Below are positions 16,884 through 25,733 of a DNA stretch of 64,000 nt, one piece after another. Each line of letters opens with the position of its first letter. Positions within the stretch are counted from its first letter, which is position 1. The position numbers were made by a program, and so were the translations under genes. The notes under the pieces were generated by a model. That model did not search any database. It had not been told where the DNA came from and saw only the letters and a list, made by a program, of their open reading frames with translations. The DNA is from Muribaculaceae bacterium (GTDB lineage: Bacteria; Bacteroidota; Bacteroidia; Bacteroidales; Muribaculaceae): NCBI GenBank assembly GCA_014867205.1, contig WGUO01000019.1, positions 1 through 64,000 of the forward strand. The letters run 5' to 3'.

Positions 16884-18836
16884 ATGAAGAAACAGTTACT
16901 ATTGCTTAGCGCCACATTCGTGGCGGCAGGCACAATGCTTGCGGCACCGGTTGTTCCCGAAGGGTTTATCCGGTCAGAACGCACGGCACCCCGTCCAGAG
17001 AGAGTTGAGGCGCCTGCACGCGCCGAGGGTGAGACACCCTTCATGTACTATACGTACGCGGAGGATGCAAAAGACGCATATTCGCTTAAGAATACCAAGC
17101 GATATGTTTATCTGATGTTTGAAATTCCTGCTGACGATGCAGCCCAACTTGCAGGAAGCAAGATTACTGGCATAAGATATACTGCCGGTACTTCAGACAG
17201 GGACAAAAGCCTAATCCGTAGAGTAGAGGCTTTTGCAACTGAAGATATAACTAAACTTCCTGAGTTCACATCCTCATTGACTAACGTGACAGAGTTCAGC
17301 ACGACAGATATCGCTTTGGAGACTCCGCTTGAGATTTCTGGAAATAATCCTGTTTATGTGGGATATAGATTCAAGTACTTGGATGGTGCTTATTATATTC
17401 CTACAGATAATGTCTTGAGAGCAGATATGCCAAATACGTGTATGGTAGCAACTGTAAAGGATGATACGACAATTCCACAGTTTTCATCAGTTGCGAATGA
17501 GATCGGGTCTCTTTGTCTTGCCGCAAAGATAGAGGGTAATAATCTTCCGAAGAACATAGGTTCAATCAAAGGCATGCAAATTGCGGGATATATTGCTCCT
17601 GAGAATGATGTAAACTACACTGTCCTGGTATGGAATAACGCATCTAACGCCATCGAAAGCGTAAAGGTCCGCACTACGATCTCCAATGGAGATGTCTTTG
17701 AGAATACAGTGCAGCTCTCCACACCAATTCCGGCCTCAACAATGGGCAGAGTTAATGTTAGTGGAATTGCCAATAATTTCAGATCAAAATCTACGAGCAA
17801 TACAGCAAAGATTACCTCCACGCTACTCGAAGTGAATGGAGTTGCTCAGACAAAATCATCTGAGGCGGAAGGCGAGTTCATGTCGTACGAAGGCGCGTTC
17901 AAGCGTGCAGTCGTTGTAGAGGAAGGCACCGGTACATGGTGCGGATGGTGTCCGCGCGGCATAGTCATGATGGAATATTTCACTCAGGCTCACCCCGATT
18001 GGATTCGTATCGCGGTCCACAGCGAAAACGCAACCAATGAGGATGGCACGCCCAACCCCGCAGCCGTGATGAATGTTCCCGCATATAATGGCTTCCTTCA
18101 GAAATACACCCCTGGTTTCCCCGGCGCATATGCCAATCGTGAGATTGAGGTGAATATCAATGGGGCTGACGCTGCAAGTTATCAGCCGTTGGTAGACAAT
18201 ATCCAGAATGTGCCGACATACTGTGACCTCGAGCTCACTTCACAGGTGACGGAAGACAAGCAGAACATCGAAATAACCGCAAAGGCGAAGTTCGCCCTTG
18301 ACTCGAGGGACAAGCACCTGATGTCGTTTGTGGTTGTAGAGGATGGACTCGGTCCTTTCCTGCAGAACAACTATTACTCAGGTTCAGCCACGGATATGGG
18401 CGGCTGGCAAGACAAGGGCAGCCAGGTTCCTACTATCTATAAGGATGTGCCCCGCGCGATCAAGAACTACCCCGGCCTGCAGAACGCACTTCCAGCCAAG
18501 GTTGAGAAGGATGGCGAATACGAGTACAAGACAACCATGTCGCTTGGCGGGGCCAATCCCGAGTGCTATCGTGTAGTGGGTATGATCACTAACCAGAAGA
18601 CCGGTGTCATTGTTAACGCAAGGCAATTCTCTGTAGGTGGCTCAGGCATTGAGGAGACAGTCGCTGAGAATAGCAATGTCGACATTCGCGTAATCAACGG
18701 TGAGATCGTTGTTACCGGTGCCACTAATGTTGCAGTCTACACACTCGACGGCCGTCGTGTCGGCACCACAGGACTTGGCAGCGGCATCTACATCGTTAAC
18801 GCCGACGGGGTCAGCAAGAAACTTATGATCAAATAA
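16884..18836 (+). CDS. Omp28-like secreted protein with CGWC thioredoxin-type motif and sorting tail
   Basis: Protein of 650 residues with a signal peptide (about 1-21). Residues about 330-600 match the Omp28-related pattern: EEGTGTWCGWCPRG carries C353-G-W-C356, followed by HPDWIRIAVHSEN, the conserved VVEDGLGPFLQNNYYSG, GGW, and CYRVVGMITNQKTGVIVNARQF. The N-terminal region (about 30-320) looks like two beta-sandwich-type domains. The last about 65 residues form a Por-type sorting tail (VAVYTLDGRRVG, LGSGIYIVNADG, KKLMIK). A redox-active cell-surface role is possible but the function of Omp28 is not established. The DNA of 17.04-17.86 kb has visibly more AT-ending codons than the 3' half. 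A weaker paralogue follows. Confidence 0.8.
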   Translation: MKKQLLLLSATFVAAGTMLAAPVVPEGFIRSERTAPRPERVEAPARAEGETPFMYYTYAEDAKDAYSLKNTKRYVYLMFEIPADDAAQLAGSKITGIRYTAGTSDRDKSLIRRVEAFATEDITKLPEFTSSLTNVTEFSTTDIALETPLEISGNNPVYVGYRFKYLDGAYYIPTDNVLRADMPNTCMVATVKDDTTIPQFSSVANEIGSLCLAAKIEGNNLPKNIGSIKGMQIAGYIAPENDVNYTVLVWNNASNAIESVKVRTTISNGDVFENTVQLSTPIPASTMGRVNVSGIANNFRSKSTSNTAKITSTLLEVNGVAQTKSSEAEGEFMSYEGAFKRAVVVEEGTGTWCGWCPRGIVMMEYFTQAHPDWIRIAVHSENATNEDGTPNPAAVMNVPAYNGFLQKYTPGFPGAYANREIEVNINGADAASYQPLVDNIQNVPTYCDLELTSQVTEDKQNIEITAKAKFALDSRDKHLMSFVVVEDGLGPFLQNNYYSGSATDMGGWQDKGSQVPTIYKDVPRAIKNYPGLQNALPAKVEKDGEYEYKTTMSLGGANPECYRVVGMITNQKTGVIVNARQFSVGGSGIEETVAENSNVDIRVINGEIVVTGATNVAVYTLDGRRVGTTGLGSGIYIVNADGVSKKLMIK

Positions 18837-18867
18837 GACTAAGGTTACTAATTATTTTCATTCTGAG

Positions 18868-18906
18868 AGAGTCGGTGTGCGTGAGCATGCCGACTCTGTT
18901 TTTAAT
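18868..18906 (+). terminator. Hairpin with T tract between the two Omp28-like genes
   Basis: Stem AGAGTCGG (18868-18875) with CCGACTCT (18890-18897), then GTTTTTAATTTG. It should reduce readthrough into the second gene. Confidence 0.6.
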
Positions 18907-18951
18907 TTGACTTCGTTACAATAAAACTAAGCAGCAAAGAGTTTTTGTTAT

Positions 18952-20268
18952 ATGAGAAATATACTTTTATGCATCTTCTTAGTCGCTTCCCTGTTGCCAC
19001 TATATGCCGGTGAGGAGGAGACGCCCGCATATGGCGTCAAGATCGAACGCCTTGTCCTTCCACATCATTACCCATATCTTAATGGCAAGATTGACTACGA
19101 CATATTAATAAGAAACACCGGGTCACAGACGATACGCAATCTCTATGTGCATACGGAGATATCCAATGGCTGTACGTTTGATAGGAATGTCGCGCTGTCT
19201 AACGCGCTATTGCCCGGTAAGACAGCATACGCAACGGTGCGTTACGTCCCTAACCCCGAGCCGGGTGTCTATCTGTTGACATCGAGGATTGATAGAGTCA
19301 ACGACAATATAATTGATACCCCGGCGGTTGAGCAGAGAATAGTGGCAGCCTATGATGACGGATATGAGCTCAATGCACTTGTTGAGGTGTCGACATCGAC
19401 TTCCGAGGGGAAGTCTCCGGCCGAGAAGGTGCTTCTGGGGCGCATAAAGAAATACAGGCCCAACTGGGTAAGGGTGGCGGTACACAGGGATGATCCTATG
19501 GCCGATGCCTCGTTCGATGACTTTGCTGAAAAACTGACAGATAAGGTTCCGGGGGTATCAATCAACAGGAATGTGGTTTCCGGAGATATTGAGGAAGTGA
19601 TAAGTGATCTCGACTCTCTGCAGACAGTTTTCTCAAGTTATCCGTCATATGCTTATTTGGCGCTTGACGCAGTGCCGGATACCGACAGAGAGTTCGTGCG
19701 GGTTAACGCCAGTGTCCAGTTCTCATATCCTACAGACTTCGAGCACAGGCTTGCCTTTGCAGTGGTTGAGGATGGAGTGGGTCCATATGACCAGACAAAC
19801 TCATATGCGGGAGGTGCCCAAGGCAAGATGGGGGGCTGGGAAAACAATCCCGGCGTAGTCCATACGTCGCACAATGACGTCGGAAGATACATTACAGGAT
19901 TTGACGGGATAGAAGGCTCTCTCCCCGAATACATCCAGCCTGGACGCGTATATGAATATTCAGTGACACTGCCGGTAGGGAATGTGAGTCATGATATGTG
20001 TCGCATTGTGGGAATGATAATCAACTCATGGAATGGCGAGGTTGTCAATGCCTCGCAGATACAGATGTCGCGATCGGGTGTGGATTCCGTTACCGATGAT
20101 GCTCTTCCAATCAGGGTCAATGTCCTTAATGGCTCTATCGAGGTGTCAGGCGCGGATACATTTGAAGTCTATTCGCCTGCCGGCAACCGCGTCGCTGCGA
20201 CGGGACTCTCAACGGGAATATATATCGTGCGTGTAAATGGGGAGACGTATCGCGTGATTGTCAGGTAA
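18952..20268 (+). CDS. Omp28-like paralogue lacking the CxxC motif
   Basis: Secreted protein of 438 residues with a signal peptide (MRNILLCIFLVASLLPLYAG) and the same C-terminal plan as its upstream neighbour: FAVVEDGVGPYDQTNSYAGG, GGW, MCRIVGMIINSWNGEVVNASQ and a sorting tail (FEVYSPAGNRVAATGLSTG, IYIV). Where the neighbour has GTGTWCGWCPRG this protein reads STSTSEGKSPAEK, so both cysteines are gone, while the following NWVRVAVHRDD is kept. It also lacks much of the N-terminal region. It has its own upstream AT-rich segment, and a terminator separates it from the first gene, so it need not be cotranscribed. Function unknown; likely a non-redox structural or binding relative. Confidence 0.75.
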   Translation: MRNILLCIFLVASLLPLYAGEEETPAYGVKIERLVLPHHYPYLNGKIDYDILIRNTGSQTIRNLYVHTEISNGCTFDRNVALSNALLPGKTAYATVRYVPNPEPGVYLLTSRIDRVNDNIIDTPAVEQRIVAAYDDGYELNALVEVSTSTSEGKSPAEKVLLGRIKKYRPNWVRVAVHRDDPMADASFDDFAEKLTDKVPGVSINRNVVSGDIEEVISDLDSLQTVFSSYPSYAYLALDAVPDTDREFVRVNASVQFSYPTDFEHRLAFAVVEDGVGPYDQTNSYAGGAQGKMGGWENNPGVVHTSHNDVGRYITGFDGIEGSLPEYIQPGRVYEYSVTLPVGNVSHDMCRIVGMIINSWNGEVVNASQIQMSRSGVDSVTDDALPIRVNVLNGSIEVSGADTFEVYSPAGNRVAATGLSTGIYIVRVNGETYRVIVR

Positions 20269-20402
20269 GCGACAGACTTTCTCGCATACGCGGTGCCAGG
20301 GGGGACACTTCACAATAATTCCAGCCTTAAGTCAGTTAAGAAATAGGAAAAGTATCATGGAGAGCAACGCAGGCAACTTATGTGGTGTTCAGTCCATGAT
20401 AT

Positions 20403-21299
20403 ATGAAACAAATAAAGCCAGGCATACAGATATACATGAACCTTGGACTCCACTATAACATCAACCTGCCTCAGGATCTGACCTCGATACTCGAGCAGGA
20501 CTTCTGGATGCTCGAGAACATCGGGGCAGCCATGCTCAACACCCTGAGCGAGCCGATAAAATTCGCGGCAAGTTCCTGGATATTCATTTTCAAGGGGACC
20601 TGCAAGGCTGACATAAATCTCGTCACTTATGACATCAAGGCTCCGGCAGTTGTGTCTGTACAGAGTTCGCAGATTATGCAGCCCAAATATCTCAGCCATG
20701 ATTTCAATGCCACAGTTATGGTTGTATCGAAGCGCCTTGCAGAGAATCTGTTCATGTTCATGAACAACTCGCCACTTTCAGCACTTGCTGCCCGCCATCC
20801 TGTCACCTCGATTCCGGATGCTGTGCTTCCGGCCTTCGAGCGGTTTATCCAGACGACCCGTGATATTGTGAGTGACACAGGGAATCCATACGGGCTGCAG
20901 GCACTACTTTACAATATCCTGTACTTTATTCATCGCGAGGGATATAAGGTATATGAACCATACACCAACGAGATAGTGAGCCGACAGGGACGCATGTCTG
21001 ACCAGTTCCTGATCCTGGTGCAGAAACACTTCCGCAAGGAGCGCTTCCTTGACTTCTATGCCTCGCTGCTTGAGGTGACCCCCAAGCATCTTTCGCGAAC
21101 TGTCAAGAAACAGACCGGATTCACTGCCGTTGAGTGGATAGAGCGCTATGTGATACTCGAGGCCAAGGTGCTGTTGAAATCATCCAATCTGAATATACAG
21201 CAAATCGCTGACGAGCTCAATTTCCCGTCACAGTCGTTCTTTGGTAAGTACTTCAAGAAACTGACCGGGCTTTCGCCTAAGGAGTTCAGGAATTCATAG
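20403..21299 (+). CDS. AraC-family transcriptional regulator
   Basis: DNA-binding regulator of 298 residues. The C-terminal about 100 residues hold the double helix-turn-helix: FYASLLEVTPKHLSRTVKKQ, then IQQIADELNFPSQSFFGKYF and KKLTGLSPKEFR. The N-terminal about 190 residues form an effector-binding or dimerisation domain that I cannot assign to a ligand. An alternative start at 20436 is possible. It is followed by a strong terminator, so it is a single-gene unit; the divergent or adjacent target is not evident. Confidence 0.9.
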   Translation: MKQIKPGIQIYMNLGLHYNINLPQDLTSILEQDFWMLENIGAAMLNTLSEPIKFAASSWIFIFKGTCKADINLVTYDIKAPAVVSVQSSQIMQPKYLSHDFNATVMVVSKRLAENLFMFMNNSPLSALAARHPVTSIPDAVLPAFERFIQTTRDIVSDTGNPYGLQALLYNILYFIHREGYKVYEPYTNEIVSRQGRMSDQFLILVQKHFRKERFLDFYASLLEVTPKHLSRTVKKQTGFTAVEWIERYVILEAKVLLKSSNLNIQQIADELNFPSQSFFGKYFKKLTGLSPKEFRNS

Positions 21300-21320
21300 G
21301 CTGAAAGTACTTCATGAGAT

Positions 21321-21349
21321 AAAAAACACCATGACATGGTGTTTTTTTT
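21321..21349 (+). terminator. Intrinsic terminator after the AraC gene
   Basis: AAAAAACACCA (21321-21331) pairs with TGGTGTTTTTT (21337-21347) around a 5-base loop, ending in a run of eight T. Classical rho-independent form. Confidence 0.8.
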
Positions 21350-21382
21350 ATGTCCGATGGCCTATTATATGCTAAAAATTCC

Positions 21383-21390
21383 TAACTTTG
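21383..21390 (+). promoter_or_regulatory. Probable -7 box for the EamA transporter
   Basis: TAACTTTG matches TAnnTTTG. No clear -33 element. It lies 110 bases before the gene. Confidence 0.4.
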
Positions 21391-21499
21391 CATATGGAGA
21401 CTGAGTGGGGAAGCCGCCAATGTGACGGCTGACTTGAATCTGATACAGTAAACACAAAACAAGAGGCGGTGTCACAGAGACATCCGCATTGCTGACACC

Positions 21500-22435
21500 A
21501 TGAAATCAGGACACGCATCAAAGAGCAAATATCTGAAACTGCTGGCACATCTCGGGGCACTCATCACCGCCTCGGCTTGGGGAACATCGTTTTTAAGTAC
21601 AAAGGTCCTTATGGAGAACGGAGGGTTTACTCCGGTCGAGGTGTTCATATATCGTTTTCTGGCGGCGTATCTCATTCTTCTGATATTCACGTTACGTAAC
21701 ATACGCTCTAAATCATGGCGTGACGAGCTGACGTTCATGCTTTGCGGCATCTGTTCCGGCTCGTTATATTTCATCACTGAAAATTATGCGTTAAAACTCA
21801 CCACCACGGGCAACGTCTCTCTGTTGGCGTCAATTTCTCCGATATTCACCACCATACTCGTGGCCATAATGTACAGGCAGCGTATCAAGCCCGGGGTTAT
21901 GGCGGGTTCAATAGTGTCATTCATAGGGGCTGGATGCATAATATTCAGCCATGGCGAGAGTCTTGAGATAAGGCCGGCCGGCGATCTGCTCGCGCTGTCG
22001 GCAGCGCTTTCGTGGGCAGTGTATACCATGGCTATAAAGCGGGTTTTACCGCTCTACAGCGGCTTTTTCGTGACGCGCAAGATGTTTTTCTACGGAGTCC
22101 TGTCAGCAGTCCCACTGTTGCTCATACAGAAAGAGCCCCTGCACTTATCATTGCTTTTTGATGTGTCCGATCCGCAATACATCATGAATTTCCTCTTTCT
22201 TGTAGTGATGTGCTCGATAGTGGCGTATGTGATATGGAACGAGGTGATGCGTATCCTCGGGCCGGTTACTGCGAACAATTATCTCTATTTTCAGCCTATA
22301 GTCACAATGGTCGCGGCATATTTCCTGCTCGGCGAGAACATATATCTTCTGGGATATGTGGGATGCGTGCTGATTATCGGAGGCCTGATATACTCAGACA
22401 AATGTCCAGACGGGCGAATCATACGGAAAGAATGA
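21500..22435 (+). CDS. EamA-family (drug/metabolite) transporter
   Basis: Membrane protein of 311 residues with about ten hydrophobic segments in two EamA repeats. The first repeat begins LGALITASAWGTSFLSTKVLM, the second GDLLALSAALSWAVYTMAIKR; both show the typical AxxWG/S pattern. The C-terminal repeat ends GCVLIIGGLIYS. Such DMT transporters export metabolites or amino acids; the substrate is not predictable. It stands alone, ending in a hairpin shared with the convergent rubredoxin gene. Confidence 0.9.
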   Translation: MKSGHASKSKYLKLLAHLGALITASAWGTSFLSTKVLMENGGFTPVEVFIYRFLAAYLILLIFTLRNIRSKSWRDELTFMLCGICSGSLYFITENYALKLTTTGNVSLLASISPIFTTILVAIMYRQRIKPGVMAGSIVSFIGAGCIIFSHGESLEIRPAGDLLALSAALSWAVYTMAIKRVLPLYSGFFVTRKMFFYGVLSAVPLLLIQKEPLHLSLLFDVSDPQYIMNFLFLVVMCSIVAYVIWNEVMRILGPVTANNYLYFQPIVTMVAAYFLLGENIYLLGYVGCVLIIGGLIYSDKCPDGRIIRKE

Positions 22436-22436
22436 A

Positions 22437-22477
22437 CAATCAGCCGGAACTGTCACAAAGAGAGTTCCGGCTGATTG
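22437..22477. terminator. Bidirectional hairpin between EamA and rubredoxin genes
   Basis: Perfect 15-base arms 22437-22451 (CAATCAGCCGGAACT) and 22463-22477, with an 11-base loop, between two convergent genes. Confidence 0.7.
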
Positions 22478-22499
22478 ATTATTTGCGCGTTCTATGGTC

Positions 22500-22667
22500 T
22501 TATTCCTCCGGAAGAGGCTCGAAGTCCTCTTTGGAGACTCCGCAAACCGGGCATACCCATGAATCGGGAATATCCTCGAAAGGGGTGCCGGGGGCCACGC
22601 CGTTGTCGGGATCGCCTGTCTCGGGATCATAGATCCAGTCGCATACTGTACAGATGTATTTCTTCAT
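22500..22667 (-). CDS. Rubredoxin
   Basis: Small iron electron-transfer protein of 55 residues, easy to miss because of its length. Both iron-binding knuckles are present: YICTVCDWIYDP near the N-terminus and SWVCPVCGVSKEDF near the C-terminus, with the usual GDPDNGVAPGTPFEDIPD between them. In anaerobes rubredoxin passes electrons to rubrerythrin or oxygen/peroxide reductases. It lies divergently from a Fur-family regulator whose start is 155 bases away, which fits control by a peroxide- or iron-sensing repressor (inference). Confidence 0.95.
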   Translation of the reverse strand: MKKYICTVCDWIYDPETGDPDNGVAPGTPFEDIPDSWVCPVCGVSKEDFEPLPEE

Positions 22668-22765
22668 AGCGATGTTATAGTTTAAGTGTTTAAAGTTATT
22701 TTAAGGTATAACACTCAAGGTGTCATATGGTTCACGTTAAAAATGTGTCATAAGTTGAATTTTTA

Positions 22766-22797
22766 TTTGGATAATTCGGTTGCAAGTGCTATATTTG
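22766..22797 (+). promoter_or_regulatory. Promoter of the Fur-family gene
   Basis: TTTG (22766-22769), exactly 20 bases, then TATATTTG (22790-22797). This is a full match to the Bacteroidota consensus. Transcription should start near 22804, giving a leader of about 20 bases. Confidence 0.75.
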
Positions 22798-22822
22798 CAA
22801 CAATTCCATAACACCAGGTCCT

Positions 22823-23302
22823 ATGAACAAAACCACACTTAGGCAGGAGTTGCGGAGTCAACTCGAAGCCTACCTTACATCCAACGGAATGAGGCAGACA
22901 TCAGTAAGGTACAAGATACTTGACAAATGCGTGGACCAGAGGGTTCACTTTGATATCCACGAGCTCTACGAGGATTTGCGGCGCGAGCAGAATGTTAGTC
23001 TTGCGTCGGTATACAAGACGGTCGAGCTGCTTTGCGAGTGCAACATATTGAGAAAGCATTATCTCCGCGAGAATCAGGCTGCGTATGAGATAGCGGGTGA
23101 GAGCCATTTGCATCTGATATGTCTGAATTGCGGAGCGGTCTCGATACTTGAGATCGGGGATTCCGACATCGGCGACGAGAAAGTCGAGCGTCTGATTGCC
23201 TCAGGAAAGTATCGCTCCTTCAAGCCGTCATTTCTGACGGCCAACGTATATGGTCTGTGTGCTTCCTGCCGCAACGTGGCACGCGCACACCGGCTGGATT
23301 GA
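22823..23302 (+). CDS. Fur-family transcriptional regulator
   Basis: Metal-dependent repressor of 159 residues. The N-terminal winged helix contains GMRQTSVRYKILDKC, HFDIHELYEDL and the recognition helix VSLASVYKTVELLCE. The C-terminal metal/dimer domain has HLHLICLNCG and CASCR, i.e. a structural zinc site, with the HLH metal site preceding it. It could be Fur, PerR or Zur; the divergent rubredoxin gene leans towards PerR-like oxidative control, but this is inference. Clear own promoter. Confidence 0.9.
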   Translation: MNKTTLRQELRSQLEAYLTSNGMRQTSVRYKILDKCVDQRVHFDIHELYEDLRREQNVSLASVYKTVELLCECNILRKHYLRENQAAYEIAGESHLHLICLNCGAVSILEIGDSDIGDEKVERLIASGKYRSFKPSFLTANVYGLCASCRNVARAHRLD

Positions 23303-23352
23303 GTCAACATTTCAATACCTTAAATTATAAATACCTTAAATAAGAAAGAACG

Positions 23353-24597
23353 ATGGCAAAAGTAAAACCTTTCAAAGGTGTACGTCCTCCGCGTGAACTC
23401 GTTGAGGAAGTTGCTTCGCGTCCCTACGACGTGCTTAATTCAGAGGAGGCCCGTAAGGAGGCCGAGGGCAACGAGAAGAGTCTTTACCACATCATCAAGC
23501 CTGAGATTGACTTCGCTCCCGGTTTTGACGAGCATGACCCGGCCGTCTACGACAAGGCAGTCGAGAACTTCAGGAAGTTCCAGGAGAAAGGCTGGCTCGT
23601 ACAGGACGCCAAGGAGAACTATTATATATACGCTCAGACCATGGATGGCCGCACGCAGTATGGTTTCGTTGTGGCAGCATGGGTTCCAGACTATATGGAG
23701 GGCCGCATCAAGAAGCATGAGCTTACCCGCCGCGACAAGGAAGAGGACCGCATGAAACATGTGCGCTGCAACAACGCAAACATCGAGCCTGTCTTCTTTG
23801 CCTTCCCCGACAATGAGCGCCTTGAGCAGATAATCCGCGAGGTGAGCGCCGGAAAGCCAGAATATGACTTTGTGGCTCCCGACGGATTCGGACACACCCT
23901 CTGGGTGATTGATAATCCGGAGACAATTGCCGAGATCACCGCCGAGTTCGAGAAGATTCCGTCGCTTTATATAGCTGACGGCCATCACCGTTCGGCGGCT
24001 GCCGCGCTTGTCGGCAACGAGAAGGCCAAGCAGAATCCCAACCACCGCGGCGATGAGGAGTACAACTACTTCATGGCTGTTGCATTTCCCGCATCTCATC
24101 TCAAGATCATCGACTATAACCGTGTGGTCCGTGACCTGAACGGTCTGACTCCTGAAGAGTTCCTGGCTCGTATCGCCGAGAACTTCGAGGTAAAGGATAT
24201 GGGTACCGAGATCTATCATCCCGCCGGACTCCACAACTTCTCGCTCTATCTTGGCGACCACTGGTACTCGCTTACCGCCAAGCCCGGCACATACAATGAC
24301 TCAGATCCGATTGGCGTGCTTGACGTAACTGTGTCTTCAGATCTTATACTCCGCGACATACTCGGCATCACGGACCTGCGCTCGGACAAACGCATCGACT
24401 TTGTTGGCGGTATCCGTGGTCTCGAGGAGCTGAAACGCCGTGTCGACAGCGGAGAGATGGCAATGGCTCTGGCCCTATATCCCGTGACTATGGACCAGCT
24501 GATCGACATTGCAGACACCGGCAACATCATGCCGCCGAAGACCACATGGTTCGAGCCTAAGCTTCGCTCGGGTCTTGTGATTCACAAACTTGACTGA
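23353..24597 (+). CDS. DUF1015 family protein
   Basis: Protein of 414 residues of the DUF1015 family: opening VKPFKGVRPPRELVEEVASRPYDVLN, the RKKHELTRRDKEEDR-like segment (KKHELTRRDKEED), and the hallmark YIADGHHRSAAAA around residues 205-215. In many anaerobes the gene lies with serine/phosphoserine genes (serA, serC), but not here. A nucleotide- or serine-related enzymatic role has been suggested by fold comparison; I do not claim it. The stop overlaps the start of the next gene by one base (TGATG), so translation is probably coupled. Confidence 0.9.
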   Translation: MAKVKPFKGVRPPRELVEEVASRPYDVLNSEEARKEAEGNEKSLYHIIKPEIDFAPGFDEHDPAVYDKAVENFRKFQEKGWLVQDAKENYYIYAQTMDGRTQYGFVVAAWVPDYMEGRIKKHELTRRDKEEDRMKHVRCNNANIEPVFFAFPDNERLEQIIREVSAGKPEYDFVAPDGFGHTLWVIDNPETIAEITAEFEKIPSLYIADGHHRSAAAALVGNEKAKQNPNHRGDEEYNYFMAVAFPASHLKIIDYNRVVRDLNGLTPEEFLARIAENFEVKDMGTEIYHPAGLHNFSLYLGDHWYSLTAKPGTYNDSDPIGVLDVTVSSDLILRDILGITDLRSDKRIDFVGGIRGLEELKRRVDSGEMAMALALYPVTMDQLIDIADTGNIMPPKTTWFEPKLRSGLVIHKLD

Positions 24598-25733
24598 TGA
24601 ATTTTAAAAAGAATATACTTATTGCGGTCGCGGCGGCAGTCATGCCTGCCGCGGCCTTTGCATGTACATCGGCCATAGTCAGCGCCGATGCCAATCCATC
24701 GGGGCGCCCCATCTTGTGGAAGCATAGGGACACAAGCACTATCGACAACAAGGTGGAATACGTCGCGCCTTCAAAGGGTAAATACGGGTATGTAGCCCTG
24801 TTCAACGCAGCCGACAGAGAGTTGCGTGAGGCCTGGATGGGCATGAACGAGGCAGGGTTCGCAGTGATGAATACAGCCTCATATAATATCAAGGATGACA
24901 AAGTGCCGGCCAAGAAGATGGACCGTGAGGGAATCCTTATGACCCGCGCATTGCAGACATGCCGCACAGTCGATGACTTCGCGCGGCTGCTCGAGACTTA
25001 TCCCCGGCCAATGGGTGTAGAGGCGAACTTCGGGGTTATCGACGCCACCGGAGCCGGCGCCTACTTCGAGACCAATAATCATTCGTACGTTAAGTATGAT
25101 CTTGCAGACCAGCCCGACGGTGTGCTTGTGCGTACGAATTACAGTCACTCCGGACGCCGCGACGAACTTACCGGTTTCGTGCGGGAGGCTGATGCCAATT
25201 GTCTGCTCCGGCCATACATCGACGAGCGTTCGGTGACTCCGGAGGTTCTGACCGAGGTTGTAAGCCGTACATTCTATCAGGACATGCTCAAGCGTGATTT
25301 CACCTCAACCGGCCTGACCCGTGTGCTCGACAAGGATTTCGTGCCCCGCTACAAGTCAACGGCGACAATAGCGATAGAGGGTTGTCGGCCCGTAGAGTCG
25401 TTTGACTCGGTGACTCCTGGGTTTGTTGACCGTGAGTACATTATGTGGACCGGCATGGGCTATCCTCCTGTAGCAGAGATCAGAGCGGTCAGATGCGACG
25501 CGGCAGGAGTCCCTGCAGACCTGCGGGGTACGCTGCCCGGCGGCCATTGCGCGGCCGGTGACGAAGCCAAGAGAAAGCGCGACGAAGTATTCACGCTGAC
25601 TCCGGGGAGTGAGGATAAATACGTCGATTTATCGAGGCTCTACAATGAGCAGGGAACAGGATATTCCCAGCAGGCGATACTCGAGAACCGGATTACATAC
25701 CGCGAGGAAAAGGAGAGGCGAGATGGCAAGTGA
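24597..25733 (+). CDS. Secreted Ntn-hydrolase family protein (C45/choloylglycine-hydrolase-like)
   Basis: Protein of 378 residues with a signal peptide that ends just before Cys23 (AAAFA then CTSAIVSADANPSG). A new N-terminal cysteine after processing is the catalytic nucleophile of Ntn hydrolases (penicillin acylase, acyl-transferase C45, bile salt hydrolase). The motif PILWKHRDTS with an Arg-Asp pair, and NEAGFAVMNTASYN, fit this superfamily. The C-terminus contains an insertion rich in charged residues. The substrate, an amide of some acid, is unknown. AFAC could also be read as a poor lipobox, but it lacks the usual Leu. One-base overlap with DUF1015 upstream and 11-base overlap with the membrane gene downstream. 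Confidence 0.7.
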   Translation: MNFKKNILIAVAAAVMPAAAFACTSAIVSADANPSGRPILWKHRDTSTIDNKVEYVAPSKGKYGYVALFNAADRELREAWMGMNEAGFAVMNTASYNIKDDKVPAKKMDREGILMTRALQTCRTVDDFARLLETYPRPMGVEANFGVIDATGAGAYFETNNHSYVKYDLADQPDGVLVRTNYSHSGRRDELTGFVREADANCLLRPYIDERSVTPEVLTEVVSRTFYQDMLKRDFTSTGLTRVLDKDFVPRYKSTATIAIEGCRPVESFDSVTPGFVDREYIMWTGMGYPPVAEIRAVRCDAAGVPADLRGTLPGGHCAAGDEAKRKRDEVFTLTPGSEDKYVDLSRLYNEQGTGYSQQAILENRITYREEKERRDGK

